A stretch of DNA of 64,000 nt from Pandoraea terrigena (GCF_902459705.1 NZ_CABPRU010000002.1:310001-374000), one strand, 5' to 3'. Positions 1 through 10,299 are shown, counted from the first letter of the stretch. Translations and numbers: made by a program. The notes: generated from the letters alone by a model not told the origin.

Positions 1-129
1 CTGCTGCTCTCACCGCACCCCGGCCAGGTCAAGGCCGAACTCAATAGCATCGCCCCCGAGCAGCTCGGCACGGCGCACCAGAGTGCGCTCGAGACGCGCA
101 TCGATCAACTGCTGTTCGCAGCCCACTGA
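1..129 (+). CDS. ABC transporter ATP-binding protein, C-terminal end (partial)
   Basis: Open reading frame entering from the left edge, 42 residues to a TGA stop. It reads LLLSPHPGQVKAEL near its start, which resembles the C-terminal tail of nitrate/sulfonate/taurine-type (SsuB/TauB-like) ATPases, where a PGR/PGQ segment follows the last nucleotide-binding motif. The Walker motifs lie outside the window. It ends 10 bp before a permease gene and about 1 kb before a periplasmic binding protein on the same strand, so it is inferred to be the ATPase of that importer. Confidence 0.75.
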   Translation: MLLSPHPGQVKAELNSIAPEQLGTAHQSALETRIDQLLFAAH

Positions 130-139
130 GGAGACGGCC

Positions 140-1060
140 ATGAACGCCATGACCTCACAACACACCCCGTCGTCCCCGCAAGCGGCCCCCGAAGCCCCCC
201 TCGAAGCGGTCTACCGGCCGGAATTCGTGCGGGAGCCGACGCCCGCCGAACTGTCGTCGATACAGCGTCCGCTCTCGACCTTCGAGACGCTGTATCGCCT
301 GAGCTGGCTGCGCAAGACCGTCATCCTGTGCGTGCTCGCCGTGATCTGGGAAATCTACGGCCGCTGGCTCGACAACGCGCTGCTCTTCCCGAGTTTCACC
401 GACACGGTCACCGCCTTCGCTGGCGGCCTGACGAGCGGTGTGCTGCTGCTGCGCGCGGCCGTCTCGCTCAAGACGCTGCTCATCGGCTACAGCATCGGCA
501 TCGGGCTCGCGGCGGTGCTCACCACCGTCGCCATCAGCTCGAAGATCGGCAACGACCTGCTCGAGACGCTCACCGCCATGTTCAACCCACTGCCGGCCAT
601 CGCGCTGTTGCCGCTCGCGCTGATCTGGTTCGGCCTCGGCAGCGGCAGTGTGATCTTCGTGCTTGTGCACTCGGTGCTGTGGGCCGTGGCGCTCAACACG
701 CACAGCGGCTTTCGCGGCGTCTCGAAAACGTTGCGCATGGTTGGGCAGAACTACGGACTCAAGCGTTTCGCGCTGGTTTGGCATGTGCTCATCCCGGCCG
801 CGTTCCCGAGCATTCTCACCGGCCTGAAGGTGGGCTGGGCGTTCGCGTGGCGCACCTTGATCGCCGCGGAACTGGTGTTCGGCGTGTCTTCGGGGTCGGG
901 GGGGCTCGGCTGGTACATCTTCGAGAACCGCAATTCGCTGGAGACGGCCAACGTCTTCGCCGGGTTGTTCTTCGTGATCCTGATCGGGCTCGCGGTCGAG
1001 AACCTGCTGTTCGCCCGCATCGAAAAGCGCACGCTGCACCGCTGGGGCATGCAGCACTGA
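140..1060 (+). CDS. ABC transporter permease, nitrate/sulfonate/taurine type
   Basis: A 306-residue inner-membrane permease of the binding-protein-dependent transport family (SsuC/TauC-like). After a hydrophilic N-terminus of about 70 residues come roughly six hydrophobic segments. The cytoplasmic coupling loop that contacts the ATPase lies near IPAAFPSILTGLKVGWAFAW. The ATG at 140 is preferred over an upstream in-frame start because GAGGAG lies just before it and the gap to the ATPase stop is only 10 bp. It forms one operon with the partial ATPase and the binding protein at 1151. The substrate cannot be read from the sequence; sulfonates, nitrate, taurine or thiamine precursors are all possible. 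Confidence 0.88.
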   Translation: MNAMTSQHTPSSPQAAPEAPLEAVYRPEFVREPTPAELSSIQRPLSTFETLYRLSWLRKTVILCVLAVIWEIYGRWLDNALLFPSFTDTVTAFAGGLTSGVLLLRAAVSLKTLLIGYSIGIGLAAVLTTVAISSKIGNDLLETLTAMFNPLPAIALLPLALIWFGLGSGSVIFVLVHSVLWAVALNTHSGFRGVSKTLRMVGQNYGLKRFALVWHVLIPAAFPSILTGLKVGWAFAWRTLIAAELVFGVSSGSGGLGWYIFENRNSLETANVFAGLFFVILIGLAVENLLFARIEKRTLHRWGMQH

Positions 1061-1150
1061 CGCACGATCCCCTCGATTTTTTGCGGCTGTGTTTGATTGA
1101 CGCCCCTTCGGGGGTATGAATAATTCCAACTATCTGGAGACAACAACACC

Positions 1151-2179
1151 ATGAATCGACGCCATTTCACCCGCTGGGCAAGCGCGCTGACCCTTGCTGC
1201 CACGACCGCTCTCTCGACGCTCGGCAACGTGGCTCACGCCGAAGCCAGCACCGTGCGCTTGTCGCACGGCTACGGCATTCTCTACCTGCCGCTCATGGTC
1301 ATGCGCGACCAGCATCTCGTGGAGAAGCACGCGAAAGCGCTGGGCCTGGGCGACGTGAAGACGACGTGGACCATTCTCGACGGCGGCAACGTCATCAACG
1401 ATGCGATGCTCGCGGGCAATCTCGATGTCGCGGGCACGGGCGCGCCAGGCTTCGTCACGCTGTGGTCGAAGGCGCACGGCATTCCGCGCTCGGAAGTGAT
1501 CGGTCTGTCGGCCCTCTCGACCGGTCCGCTCTGGCTCAACACGAACAATCCGAACATCAAGTCGCTCAAGGACTTCACCGCGAAGGACAAGATCGCGATT
1601 CCGGGCATCAAGACGTCGCTCTCCGCCGTGCTGCTGCAAATGGCGGCGGCCAAGGCCTTCGGCATCGAGAACTACGCGAAGCTCGATCCGCTAACCGTCA
1701 GCCTGAGCCATCCGGAAGCCGTCAGTGCCCTGCTCTCCGGCAAGACGGAGATCACGGCGCACTTCACCTCGCCGCCGTTCTCGTACCAGGAACTGAAGAA
1801 TCCGCACATCACGCGCGTGCTGAATTCGACTGATGTCCTCGGCAACATCACCATCGACGTGGTGTTCGCACCGAAGCAGTTCACCGTGCAGAATCCGAAG
1901 CTGGTGCAGGCGATCCTGGATGCCCAGGAAGAAGCCGCCGCTTACATCGCCAAGGATCACGTCGGCGCCGCAAAGACGTACCTGCGTGTGTCGAAGATGA
2001 ACGTGCCGCAAGCCGACATCGAGCAGATACTGGCCGACCCGGGCATGAAATTCACCACCACGCCCAATGGCCTGATGCAGTATGTCGAGTTCATGAGCCG
2101 CGCGGGTACGATCAAGACGCGTCCGGCGAAGTGGAGCGAACTGTTCGTGCCGCAGATGGCAGCGCGTCAGGGAAGTTGA
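1151..2179 (+). CDS. ABC transporter substrate-binding protein (SsuA/TauA/NMT1-like)
   Basis: A 342-residue periplasmic binding protein. The N-terminus has a twin-Arg-like MNRRHFTRWAS followed by a hydrophobic stretch and a likely cleavage site after AHA (about residue 30). The mature part begins with STVRLSHGYGILYLPLMVMR, the ligand-binding opening of the NMT1/THI5-like fold. It lies 90 bp downstream of the permease and completes a three-gene importer. SDR-type sulfonate and taurine receptors have similar length. The ligand is not determined. Confidence 0.85.
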   Translation: MNRRHFTRWASALTLAATTALSTLGNVAHAEASTVRLSHGYGILYLPLMVMRDQHLVEKHAKALGLGDVKTTWTILDGGNVINDAMLAGNLDVAGTGAPGFVTLWSKAHGIPRSEVIGLSALSTGPLWLNTNNPNIKSLKDFTAKDKIAIPGIKTSLSAVLLQMAAAKAFGIENYAKLDPLTVSLSHPEAVSALLSGKTEITAHFTSPPFSYQELKNPHITRVLNSTDVLGNITIDVVFAPKQFTVQNPKLVQAILDAQEEAAAYIAKDHVGAAKTYLRVSKMNVPQADIEQILADPGMKFTTTPNGLMQYVEFMSRAGTIKTRPAKWSELFVPQMAARQGS

Positions 2180-2219
2180 TGGCATGACGCACGGCGGCGC
2201 GTACTGGCGCCGCCCGACG

Positions 2220-4175
2220 TCAGGCGGTTGACGCGGCCGATGACATCGTTGAGGGCGCCGCCGACAGCGTGGCAGGCAGCGCGCCGCGCAGCGCATTGCA
2301 CACGACGATCGCCTGCGCGCTCAGCACGTCGTCGCGGGTGAGCACCGCCTCGAGCGCCGCCCACCCGGGGTCGTCGAGCATCACGCTGCGCATCACGCCC
2401 GGCAACACGCCACACGACAGCGGCGGCGTCATCCAGACGCCGTCGCGTTTGACGAACACATTGCTGCGCCCGCCCTCGGTCAGCTCGCCGCGCTCGTTAA
2501 AGCACAGCGTGTCGAACGCCCCATTCGCTTCCGCCAGCTTCCAGGCCGCATCGTAACGGGCGCGCACCGTTGTCTTGTGTCGCAGGAACAGGTCGTTCGC
2601 GCGGGTCGTGGTCGCGGGATCGTCGGCCGCTGCCAGCAGCACCCTGACGGGCTTGCCCGGTAACGGTGCCAGCACGCCATGCGTCATCGCGACCGTGCCG
2701 TCATGCGAGAGCGCCAGACGCACGCGGTGAACGCCGTCATCGCTCAACGTGGCGACGAGCGCGTCGATCTGCGCCCGCAAGGCCGCTTCATCGAAGCGGA
2801 AGCCGAAGCACTTCGCTGACGCCGCGAGGCGCGCCCAATGTCGTGCGAGATGCGCCACGCCGCACGCACGCGTCGCCTGCATCGTCTCGATGAGTTGGAA
2901 GCCCGGATCGAGCGCGCTCAGGAAACGCGCCTTGAGCGTGCATTCGTCGCGCTCCTCGTCCGCCAGGCTGTCGAGCACGATACCCGCGCCGACACCCAAT
3001 CGTCCACGCCGCAGGCCGCGGGCGTCTGGGGCGTCGAGTTCGAGCGTGCGAATGGCGACGGACAGGCAGAAGTCACCGAGCGCTTGCGGGTCGTCTTCCC
3101 GTACATCGAGCCAGCCGATCGCGCCCGTGTAGAGCCCGCGCGGCGACACCTCGAGTTCGCCGATCAGTTGCATTGCGCGATGTTTCGGCGCGCCCGTGAT
3201 CGAACCGCAGGGATACAGCGCGCGCAGCACGTCGGCAAACGTCGCCGCGGGCGGTAGCGTTGCCGTGACGGTCGATGTCATCTGCAGGACACTCGCGAAT
3301 CGCGTCACCTCGAAGCGCTTCGGCACCTTGACCGAGCCGGGTATCGCGAGGCGTCCGAGATCGTTGCGCAACAGATCGACGATCATCACGTTCTCGGCCT
3401 GGTTCTTCTCGTCGGCCGCGAGCGCGGCGCTGCGCTCGGCATCCACCGAGGCGTCGCCGCTGGCCGGTGCCGTGCCTTTCATCGGACGCGCCTCGATCTG
3501 GCCGCGCGAATGGCGCAGGAACAGTTCGGGCGAGAGGGAGAGAATCGCCCGGCCGGCCACGCCCGACGCGCCGGGCAACATGACAAGCGCCCCGTAAGGT
3601 ACCGGCTGACGCGCACGCAACCGGCGATACAACGCGACCGGAGAGCCGAACGCGTCGAAATGCAAGCGGTATGTGTAGTTGATCTGATAACACTCGCCTT
3701 GCGTGAGCCAGTCATGGATGCGGGCGATGGCATCGTCGAACGCGGCGTCGCTCACGTCGCTGTGCAGCGCCGCGACACCTGCCACGCCCGGCGGGGCAAT
3801 GCCATCGCTGCCAACCGCAACCGCCCTGCCGTCGTCGGCATCCGCCGCTTCACGCTGCGACAACCACGCCTGCGTTTGCGTGGCATCGAGTCGCCGCAAC
3901 TCGCGAAACAGCAGGACGCACAGTCGTCCCCGCGCGCGACGCGTGGCGACCGTCTGCACGCCCGCCAGGCGCACACCGAATTCGTAGTCGGCCAGCAACA
4001 CGGCGTGCAAGCCATGGCGCATGGCGTCGTCCACTTCGCGAAGCGCGTCCGGAAGCACACCGGGCTCGTCGCAAGTCACCTCGCGCGCGAGCCCGGTATA
4101 CAGACGCGCCCCGCCCGCCGGATCCGCGCTGTCGTCCAACAGCGCAAACGCGGCCAAGGGGGCTTCACATGGCAT
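2220..4175 (-). CDS. pabB: Fused aminodeoxychorismate synthase component I / aminodeoxychorismate lyase
   Basis: A 651-residue two-domain enzyme of p-aminobenzoate (folate) synthesis. Residues 1 to about 400 are the chorismate-utilising PabB domain, with CGSITGAPKHRAMQLI and GLYTGAIGWLD. Residues from about 415 to the end are a class IV aminotransferase-like PabC lyase, with LRHKTTVRARYDAAW carrying the candidate PLP lysine and LTEGGRSNVFV. Together they would turn aminated chorismate into PABA plus pyruvate; the glutaminase subunit PabA is not in the window. The ATG lies only 4 bp after the dnaJ stop, so it is very probably cotranscribed with dnaJ. Confidence 0.92.
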   Translation of the reverse strand: MPCEAPLAAFALLDDSADPAGGARLYTGLAREVTCDEPGVLPDALREVDDAMRHGLHAVLLADYEFGVRLAGVQTVATRRARGRLCVLLFRELRRLDATQTQAWLSQREAADADDGRAVAVGSDGIAPPGVAGVAALHSDVSDAAFDDAIARIHDWLTQGECYQINYTYRLHFDAFGSPVALYRRLRARQPVPYGALVMLPGASGVAGRAILSLSPELFLRHSRGQIEARPMKGTAPASGDASVDAERSAALAADEKNQAENVMIVDLLRNDLGRLAIPGSVKVPKRFEVTRFASVLQMTSTVTATLPPAATFADVLRALYPCGSITGAPKHRAMQLIGELEVSPRGLYTGAIGWLDVREDDPQALGDFCLSVAIRTLELDAPDARGLRRGRLGVGAGIVLDSLADEERDECTLKARFLSALDPGFQLIETMQATRACGVAHLARHWARLAASAKCFGFRFDEAALRAQIDALVATLSDDGVHRVRLALSHDGTVAMTHGVLAPLPGKPVRVLLAAADDPATTTRANDLFLRHKTTVRARYDAAWKLAEANGAFDTLCFNERGELTEGGRSNVFVKRDGVWMTPPLSCGVLPGVMRSVMLDDPGWAALEAVLTRDDVLSAQAIVVCNALRGALPATLSAAPSTMSSAASTA

Positions 4176-4179
4176 GGAA

Positions 4180-5331
4180 TTACTCGAAGAACTGCTTCAC
4201 GCGGTCGAACCAACCCTTTGTCTGCGGGCTGTGGCGAGCCCCGCCGGCCTTGAGCGCCGTGTCGAAGTCGCGCAGCATTTGCTTTTGCTTGTCGTCGAGC
4301 TTGACTGGCGTTTCCACCTGCACATGGACGTACAGATCGCCAGGATAACTTGCGCGCAGCCCCTTGATGCCCTTGCCGCGCAGGCGGAACGTCTTGCCCG
4401 TCTGCGTGCCTTCCGGCACTTCGAACGTTGCCTTGCCGTGCAGCGTCGGGGCGTCAATGTCGCCGCCGAGTGCCGCCGTCGCAAACGAAATCGGCATCTG
4501 GCAATGCAGGTCGTCGCCGTCGCGCTCGAACACGTTGTGCGCCTTGATGTGGATTTCCACATACAGGTCGCCCGCCGGACCGCCGTTCACGCCCGGCTCG
4601 CCGTTGCCGGACGAGCGGATGCGCATGCCGTCTTCGATGCCCGCCGGGATCTTGATCTCCAGCGTCTTGGTCTTCTTGATCTTGCCCGAACCGTGGCAGT
4701 TCGTGCAGGGATCGGGAAGGTATGAGCCGGTGCCGTGGCACTTCGGGCAGGTCTGCTGAATGCTGAAGAAGCCCTGCGACATGCGCACCGCGCCCGATCC
4801 GTTACAGGTCGGGCAGGTCTCGGGCTTTGTGCCCGGCTTCGCACCGTTGCCGTGGCAGATCTCGCATTCGTCCCAGCTCGGCACGCGAATCTGCGTGTCG
4901 AAACCATTCGCGGCCTGCTCGAGCGTGATCTCCATGTTGTAGCGCAGATCGGCGCCGCGATACACCTGCGGACCGCCCCGGCCACCACGGCCGCCCGCCG
5001 CTCCGGGGCCACCCTGACCGAAGATGTCGCCGAAGATGTCGCCGAACGCGTCCGCGAAGCCGCCGAAGCCCTGTCCGCCCGCCCCGCCGAAGCCACCCAT
5101 GTTCGGGTCGACGCCCGCGTGGCCGTACTGGTCGTACGCGGCGCGCTTCTCCGGCTCGGAGAGCATCTCGTAAGCCTCTTTGACTTCCTTGAACTTCTCT
5201 TCGGCGTCCTTGCTGTCCGGATTGCGGTCCGGATGGTACTTCATCGCCAGCTTGCGATACGCCTTCTTGATTTCGTCGTCGGCAGCGTTCTTGGCAACGC
5301 CAAGCACTTCGTAGTAATCACGTTTGGCCAT
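4180..5331 (-). CDS. dnaJ: Chaperone DnaJ (Hsp40)
   Basis: A 383-residue type I J-protein that stimulates the DnaK ATPase and delivers unfolded substrates. In order: the J domain (HPD at residues 33-35), a Gly/Phe-rich linker with [14 protein letters not shown], four CxxCxGxG zinc motifs ([32 protein letters not shown]), and the C-terminal substrate-binding domains. The ATG at 5331 ([11 protein letters not shown]) is chosen over a TTG four codons upstream because GGAAAG lies just before it and the family starts there. It lies 127 bp after dnaK, with a terminator-like hairpin between them. Confidence 0.97.
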   Translation of the reverse strand: MAKRDYYEVLGVAKNAADDEIKKAYRKLAMKYHPDRNPDSKDAEEKFKEVKEAYEMLSEPEKRAAYDQYGHAGVDPNMGGFGGAGGQGFGGFADAFGDIFGDIFGQGGPGAAGGRGGRGGPQVYRGADLRYNMEITLEQAANGFDTQIRVPSWDECEICHGNGAKPGTKPETCPTCNGSGAVRMSQGFFSIQQTCPKCHGTGSYLPDPCTNCHGSGKIKKTKTLEIKIPAGIEDGMRIRSSGNGEPGVNGGPAGDLYVEIHIKAHNVFERDGDDLHCQMPISFATAALGGDIDAPTLHGKATFEVPEGTQTGKTFRLRGKGIKGLRASYPGDLYVHVQVETPVKLDDKQKQMLRDFDTALKAGGARHSPQTKGWFDRVKQFFE

Positions 5332-5367
5332 AAGTCTTTCCAATGTTGGCGCATGTCGCCATCAGGC

Positions 5368-5414
5368 AAAAAGCCGGGTCGAGATTCTCTTGGCAGAGAA
5401 CTTCGAGACCCGGC
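5368..5414 (-). terminator. Hairpin with T-run between dnaK and dnaJ
   Basis: Read on the minus strand, GCCGGGTC (5414-5407) pairs with GACCCGGC (5380-5373). The stem is extended through CTCGA and the AGTTCTCT/AGAGAATCT sequences around a GCCA loop, and TTTTT follows (5372-5368). This has the form of an intrinsic terminator. It lies after the dnaK stop and before the dnaJ ribosome-binding site, so it would end part of the dnaK transcripts and lower dnaJ-pabBC expression. Confidence 0.65.
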
Positions 5415-5458
5415 CCACACGCGACGCACCCTTGCGTGCGTCGCGCGCCATGCACGCC

Positions 5459-7384
5459 TTACTTCTTGTCGGTGACGTCCTTCACTTCGGCGTCGACGAC
5501 GTTATCGTCATGCGAATTGCCCGGCTCGGCACCTGCGGCGCCCGCAGCACCGGCTTGCGCCTGCATGTCGGCATACATCTTCTCGCCGAGCTTCTGGCTG
5601 GCCGTGCCCAGCGCCTCGACCTTGGCATCGATGTCCGCCTTGTCCGAGCCGCGCAACGCGCCTTCCAGTGCCGTGATGGCCGACTCGATCGATTCCTTCT
5701 CCGACGCTTCGATCTTCTCGCCGTATTCGGTCAGCGCCTTGCGGGTGCTGTGGACCAGTGCGTCGCCCTGATTACGGGCGTCGGCCAGTTCGCGCGCCTT
5801 CTTGTCTTCCTCGGCGTTCAACTCGGCGTCCTTCACCATTTGCTCGATCTCGGCATCCGACAGGCCCGAGTTCGCCTTGATGACGATCTTGTTTTCCTTG
5901 CCCGTCGCCTTGTCCTTCGCGCCGACGTGCAGAATGCCGTTGGCGTCGATGTCGAAGGTCACTTCGATCTGCGGCGTACCGCGTGCTGCGGGCGGAATAC
6001 CCTCGAGGTTGAACTCGCCCAGCGACTTGTTGCCGGCGGCCATCTCGCGCTCACCCTGATACACCTTGATCGTCACGGCCGGCTGGTTGTCGTCGGCCGT
6101 CGAGAACACTTGCGAGTGCTTCGTCGGGATCGTGGTGTTCTTCGTGATCATCTTCGTCATGACGCCACCCAGCGTTTCGATACCCAGCGAAAGCGGCGTC
6201 ACGTCGAGCAGCAGCACGTCCTTGCGGTCGCCCGAGAGGACCGAGCCCTGGATCGAGGCGCCTGCCGCCACGGCTTCATCCGGGTTCACGTCCTTGCGCG
6301 GTTCCTTGCCGAAGAACTCCTTGACCTTCTCCTGCACCTTCGGCATGCGGGTCATACCGCCGACCAGGATCACGTCGTCGATGTCGCTCACCTTCACGCC
6401 GGCATCCTTGATGGCCAGACGGCAAGGGTCGATCGTGCGGGCGATCAGCTCTTCGACCAGCGCTTCGAGCTTGGCGCGCGTGATCTTCAGGTTCAAGTGC
6501 TTCGGACCCGAGGCATCGGCCGTGATGTACGGCAGGTTGATTTCGGTCTGCTGGCTCGACGACAGCTCGATCTTGGCCTTTTCCGCGGCTTCCTTCAGGC
6601 GCTGCAGCGCGAGCACGTCTTTCGACAGATCGACGCCCTGCTCCTTCTTGAACTCGCCGATGATGTAGTCGATGATGCGCTGGTCGAAGTCTTCACCACC
6701 GAGGAACGTGTCGCCGTTGGTCGACAGCACTTCGAACTGGTGTTCGCCGTCGACGTCCGCGATTTCGATGATCGAGATGTCGAACGTGCCGCCACCCAGG
6801 TCATACACTGCGATCTTGCGGTCGCCGCCTTCCTTCTTGTCCAGACCGAATGCCAGTGCGGCAGCGGTCGGCTCGTTGATGATGCGCTTGACTTCCAGCC
6901 CGGCGATACGGCCCGCGTCCTTCGTGGCCTGGCGTTGGCTGTCGTTGAAGTAGGCCGGCACCGTGATCACGGCTTCCGTGACCGGCTCGCCCAGGTAGTC
7001 CTCGGCCGTCTTCTTCATCTTGCGCAGCACTTCAGCGGAAATCTGCGGCGGGGCCAGTTTCTGGTCGCGCGCTTCCACCCAGGCGTCGCCGTTGTCAGCC
7101 TTGACAATCTTGTAAGGCATCAGGCCGATGTCCTTCTGCACTTCCTTTTCTTCGAAGCGACGGCCGATCAGGCGCTTGACCGCGTACAGCGTGTTCTTCG
7201 GATTGGTCACCGCCTGGCGCTTGGCCGGTGCGCCGACCAGAATCTCGCCATCGTCCATATAGGCGATGATCGACGGCGTGGTGCGCGCACCTTCCGCGTT
7301 CTCGATGATCTTGACCTGATTGCCTTCCATGACGGCCACGCACGAGTTCGTGGTGCCCAAGTCGATACCGATGATTTTACCCAT
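5459..7384 (-). CDS. dnaK: Chaperone DnaK (Hsp70)
   Basis: A 641-residue Hsp70. The ATPase domain opens with [17 protein letters not shown] and carries the phosphate-loop motif [14 protein letters not shown] near residue 195. The linker and substrate-binding domain follow ([18 protein letters not shown] near residue 395). The C-terminal tail is Ala/Gly-rich and ends with acidic [13 protein letters not shown], the usual bacterial DnaK ending. Length matches the family. The gene lies between grpE and dnaJ, and a sigma-32-type promoter candidate lies about 75-100 bp upstream. Confidence 0.98.
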   Translation of the reverse strand: MGKIIGIDLGTTNSCVAVMEGNQVKIIENAEGARTTPSIIAYMDDGEILVGAPAKRQAVTNPKNTLYAVKRLIGRRFEEKEVQKDIGLMPYKIVKADNGDAWVEARDQKLAPPQISAEVLRKMKKTAEDYLGEPVTEAVITVPAYFNDSQRQATKDAGRIAGLEVKRIINEPTAAALAFGLDKKEGGDRKIAVYDLGGGTFDISIIEIADVDGEHQFEVLSTNGDTFLGGEDFDQRIIDYIIGEFKKEQGVDLSKDVLALQRLKEAAEKAKIELSSSQQTEINLPYITADASGPKHLNLKITRAKLEALVEELIARTIDPCRLAIKDAGVKVSDIDDVILVGGMTRMPKVQEKVKEFFGKEPRKDVNPDEAVAAGASIQGSVLSGDRKDVLLLDVTPLSLGIETLGGVMTKMITKNTTIPTKHSQVFSTADDNQPAVTIKVYQGEREMAAGNKSLGEFNLEGIPPAARGTPQIEVTFDIDANGILHVGAKDKATGKENKIVIKANSGLSDAEIEQMVKDAELNAEEDKKARELADARNQGDALVHSTRKALTEYGEKIEASEKESIESAITALEGALRGSDKADIDAKVEALGTASQKLGEKMYADMQAQAGAAGAAGAEPGNSHDDNVVDAEVKDVTDKK

Positions 7385-7457
7385 GTCTATTTCTCCTAGC
7401 GTCCTTTGCGTCGTTCCGTGGGGCCCGTGGCCCGCTCAAATCGTTGATCTGCACGTC

Positions 7458-7485
7458 ATATGGGTGCAGCCCGGTCCATTTCAAG
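7458..7485 (-). promoter_or_regulatory. Sigma-32-type heat-shock promoter for dnaK
   Basis: On the minus strand, CTTGAAA (7485-7479) is followed after 14 bp by CCCATAT (7464-7458). This closely matches the heat-shock consensus CTTGAAA-N(13-15)-CCCCATNT. It lies in the 252-bp grpE-dnaK gap, upstream of the dnaK start. Confidence 0.75.
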
Positions 7486-7636
7486 ACCCTTCTTGCCGTC
7501 CGGTTATGCCACACCTCATGCCAACGTCGCCGTCGACAGGAAACGCGCGCAGGTCCCGGGTCCCGCACCTCATGCCGTCTGCCGGAACGCCCAAGCTTGC
7601 CATGATGTCATGGGGCTAGACGCCGGCACGATGTCA

Positions 7637-8182
7637 TTACTTGGCCGCCGCGACGGTCACGAGCGCCGGGCGCAGCACGCGGTCGGCGATCAGGTAACCC
7701 TTCTGCAGCACCGCCACGACGGTGTTCGGCGCCTGTTCGGCGGGCACCATCGAGATGGCCTGGTGCTGATGCGGATCAAACTTCGCGCCGGCCGGATCGA
7801 TCACCGTCACCCGGCTGCGCTCGAGCGCCGAGACGAGCTGGCGCAACGTCAGGGCCACGCCTTCCTGCAGCTTGGCCACATCGCCGCTGTTGTCGGCTGC
7901 GGCTGCTTCCAGGCTGTCGATCACCGGCAGCAGGTTTTCCGCGAAGCTCTCGACGGCGAATTTACGGGCCTTTGCCACATCCTCTTCCGCGCGGCGGCGG
8001 ACGTTCTCCATCTCGGCGCGCGCGCGCAAGGCGTCGTCGCGCAGGGCTGCCGCCTCGGCCTGTGCCGCCAGAAGTTGCGCCTCGACCGAGGGCAGCGCGT
8101 CGTTCGCGCCCGCAGCGTCGGTCGGGGCCGTTTCAGCCTGGAACGGAATCGGCTGGTCGGGGGTGTTTTGCGGTTCAGTCAT
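7637..8182 (-). CDS. grpE: Nucleotide exchange factor GrpE
   Basis: A 181-residue GrpE. It releases ADP from DnaK and so resets the chaperone cycle. The variable acidic/Pro-rich N-terminus is followed by a long helical segment ([40 protein letters not shown], residues about 30-70) expected to form the dimeric coiled coil. The C-terminal beta domain has [13 protein letters not shown] and [16 protein letters not shown]. It is transcribed toward dnaK and has its own heat-shock promoter candidate. Confidence 0.97.
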   Translation of the reverse strand: MTEPQNTPDQPIPFQAETAPTDAAGANDALPSVEAQLLAAQAEAAALRDDALRARAEMENVRRRAEEDVAKARKFAVESFAENLLPVIDSLEAAAADNSGDVAKLQEGVALTLRQLVSALERSRVTVIDPAGAKFDPHQHQAISMVPAEQAPNTVVAVLQKGYLIADRVLRPALVTVAAAK

Positions 8183-8250
8183 GAGCTTGAGTCGTCAAAA
8201 GGTTCTTGCGGCGCACCACGACGATGCGCCACCGGTTCAAATCCCTTTGG

Positions 8251-8279
8251 ATAGTAGGGCCGTTCACACCGATTTCAAG
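8251..8279 (-). promoter_or_regulatory. Sigma-32-type heat-shock promoter for grpE
   Basis: On the minus strand, a perfect CTTGAAA (8279-8273) is followed after 13 bp by CCCTACTAT (8259-8251), a fair match to the CCCCATNT heat-shock -10. It lies about 70 bp upstream of the grpE start. Confidence 0.65.
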
Positions 8280-8481
8280 GGCTGGCGGGCACGCTGTGCG
8301 CCGTACCGGTGCGCGCCGCGTGCCGGCAAACATCCGGTTACACGCGTTACGAGTCCACTATTGTATCGGCCGTTGCTGCGACCTAACATGAAATACGGTT
8401 TGGCGAATGCGTGTGTCGCGCTGAACCCGGCCGCTCACCGGGCATCCCCCGCCCGGTCGAGTGTTCTCTCAGGAGCGCATC

Positions 8482-8670
8482 ATGAAGCTGCCGCTGGCTG
8501 TTCTCTTCATCCTTGCGTTGGTGACGACGGTCACGATTACGATCTGCTTGTCCGGCGCCGTCACGCCCCGCGATACCGAGTACGGTGGCGTGCGGGCCGT
8601 GCTGTATCACGACTTCGAAATGCCGGGCGTTCCCGTGAATTCGCCTGATCCCGACATTCCTTCGCGCTAG
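8482..8670 (+). CDS. Small hypothetical membrane or secreted protein
   Basis: A 62-residue ORF on the strand opposite the heat-shock genes. AGGAG sits 7 bp before the ATG. Residues 5-26 are strongly hydrophobic (LAVLFILALVTTVTITICL), consistent with a signal anchor or an uncleaved signal peptide. A short polar tail ends in GVPVNSPDPDIPSR. I recognise no family. A good RBS and a credible membrane segment support a real gene, but the function is unknown. Confidence 0.55.
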   Translation: MKLPLAVLFILALVTTVTITICLSGAVTPRDTEYGGVRAVLYHDFEMPGVPVNSPDPDIPSR

Positions 8671-8725
8671 TCACCCGAGAGCGCAGCCGGCGCAGCGACA
8701 GGCCAGCGCTCTCGCACGCCCCTTC

Positions 8726-9127
8726 TTACTCGCCAACGCCACCCAGGCGCCGCCGATCCCGTTTCGTCGGCCGCCCGTGCAGTTGCGCGGCGGGCTCCTG
8801 GAACAGACGTCGACGTTCACTCTCGTCGGCCCGCGCGTGCCGACTGGCTTCGGTCTCTTCGTACAGCGACTGCGCCACTGGCGCCGAGCCCCTGACTTCC
8901 GCGATGGCCTTCACACGCACTTCCCAGCGCGTGCTGCCGTTGTCCACCGTGACGATATCCCCCGGGCGTACGTCGCGCGCCGGTTTGACCCGTGCGTCGT
9001 TGCACAGCACTCGTCCGCGATCGACGGCCTGCGTGGCGAGCGAACGCGTCTTGAAGAAGCGCGCCGCCCACAACCACTTGTCGATGCGGGTGGCGGCCTG
9101 CGGGGAATCGTCGACCTTGACCGTCAC
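8726..9127 (-). CDS. hslR: RNA-binding S4-domain heat-shock protein (Hsp15-like)
   Basis: A 133-residue protein with an S4 RNA-binding domain at residues 14-75 ([30 protein letters not shown]). This is the hallmark of Hsp15, which binds stalled 50S subunits carrying peptidyl-tRNA. The C-terminus is basic ([12 protein letters not shown]). Its ATG overlaps the hemH stop (ATGA), so the two are translationally coupled. Neighbouring heat-shock genes support the HslR assignment. Confidence 0.9.
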   Translation of the reverse strand: MTVKVDDSPQAATRIDKWLWAARFFKTRSLATQAVDRGRVLCNDARVKPARDVRPGDIVTVDNGSTRWEVRVKAIAEVRGSAPVAQSLYEETEASRHARADESERRRLFQEPAAQLHGRPTKRDRRRLGGVGE

Positions 9128-10299
9128 GCGCTCGCTCCCGGCTGGCCCGGCGCCGGCGCGGCCGCTGCGGCATTGGCTTCATCGAACGCCGCCACGGCCG
9201 CGACCTGTCGCTGCCGGGTCGAGGCCACCGCCGCCGACGCGGCCTGGGCAACGCCCTCGGGCGTCAGCACCGGCCACCCTTGCAGATGGCGCGCCGCAAT
9301 TTCGCCGAGTGCCGTGATCCAGGCGCTCGCGCCGTTCAGGCAAGGGATGAAGTGGAACGCCTTGCCGCCAGCGGACAGGTACGCGTGGCGGCCTTCCATA
9401 TTGATTTCTTCGAGCGTCTCGAGACAGTCGGAGGTGAAGCCCGGGCAGAACACGTCGACGCGCGGCGTGCCGCCGCGGCCCAACTCCTCGAGCGTTGGCG
9501 CCGTGTACGGCTGCAGCCATTCGGCCTTGCCGAAACGCGACTGAAACGTGAGACGGCAGGTCGTCTCGTCGAGACCGAGCGCGGCGGCCAGCGCACGCGC
9601 GGTCTTCACGCACTGATCGTGGTACGGATCGCCCAGGTCGAGCGTGCGGCGCGGTACGCCGTGAAAGCTCAGCAACAGTCGCTCACCCGACTGGAAATCG
9701 GGCCGGCCGTGCTGCTGCCAATAGCCTTCAACCTGCTGACGCAGTGCCTCGATATACGCTGGGTGATCGTGATAGTCGCGCACCGTGCGCACGTCGGGCT
9801 GATTGCGCAGCCGGCCGAGCACGCGGAACACCGCGTCGGTGGCGGTGGCGGTCGTACTGCTCGAATACTGGGGATAGAGCGGCAGCACCAGGATGCGCTC
9901 GACGCCGTTTTGCCGCAGCGCGCGAATGCGCTCCGGAATCGACGGGTTGCCGTAGCGCATGGCGTAGTCGACGACCACATCATAGTCATTGGCATGCAGC
10001 AAGGCGCGCAACGCGTTGGTCTGGTACTCGGTGTTCACCTTGAGCGGCGAGCCGTCGCGAGTCCAGATCGTCGCGTACTTCTGCGCCGACTGCCGCGAGC
10101 GGAACGGCAGGATCACCAGCCGCAGCAACGGCTGCCACACCAGCGGGGGAATTTCCACGACGCGAGGATCCGACAGGAACTCGCGCAAGTAGCGGCGCAC
10201 GGCCGCGGGACGCGGCTCGTCGGGCGTGCCGAGGTTGATCAGCAGAACGGCAGTCTTGCCGGTCTGGCCATGCGAAATGGGTTCGGGATCGAAGCGCAT
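9124..10299 (-). CDS. hemH: Ferrochelatase
   Basis: A 391-residue ferrochelatase, which inserts Fe2+ into protoporphyrin IX in the last step of heme synthesis. Visible family segments are [13 protein letters not shown] near residue 17, [19 protein letters not shown] with the catalytic His, [15 protein letters not shown]-like sequence (here [19 protein letters not shown]), and [19 protein letters not shown] with the conserved acidic residues. A C-terminal extension of about 40 Ala-rich residues goes beyond the usual end. It lies upstream of and overlaps hslR by 4 bp. Confidence 0.96.
   Translation of the reverse strand: MRFDPEPISHGQTGKTAVLLINLGTPDEPRPAAVRRYLREFLSDPRVVEIPPLVWQPLLRLVILPFRSRQSAQKYATIWTRDGSPLKVNTEYQTNALRALLHANDYDVVVDYAMRYGNPSIPERIRALRQNGVERILVLPLYPQYSSSTTATATDAVFRVLGRLRNQPDVRTVRDYHDHPAYIEALRQQVEGYWQQHGRPDFQSGERLLLSFHGVPRRTLDLGDPYHDQCVKTARALAAALGLDETTCRLTFQSRFGKAEWLQPYTAPTLEELGRGGTPRVDVFCPGFTSDCLETLEEINMEGRHAYLSAGGKAFHFIPCLNGASAWITALGEIAARHLQGWPVLTPEGVAQAASAAVASTRQRQVAAVAAFDEANAAAAAPAPGQPGASA

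Noticed and set aside
5324-7399. Long plus-strand open frame (691 codons) opposite dnaK
   Set aside because: Codon-bias shadow of dnaK in GC-rich DNA; composition is His/Arg/Asp-rich and no RBS or family is seen.
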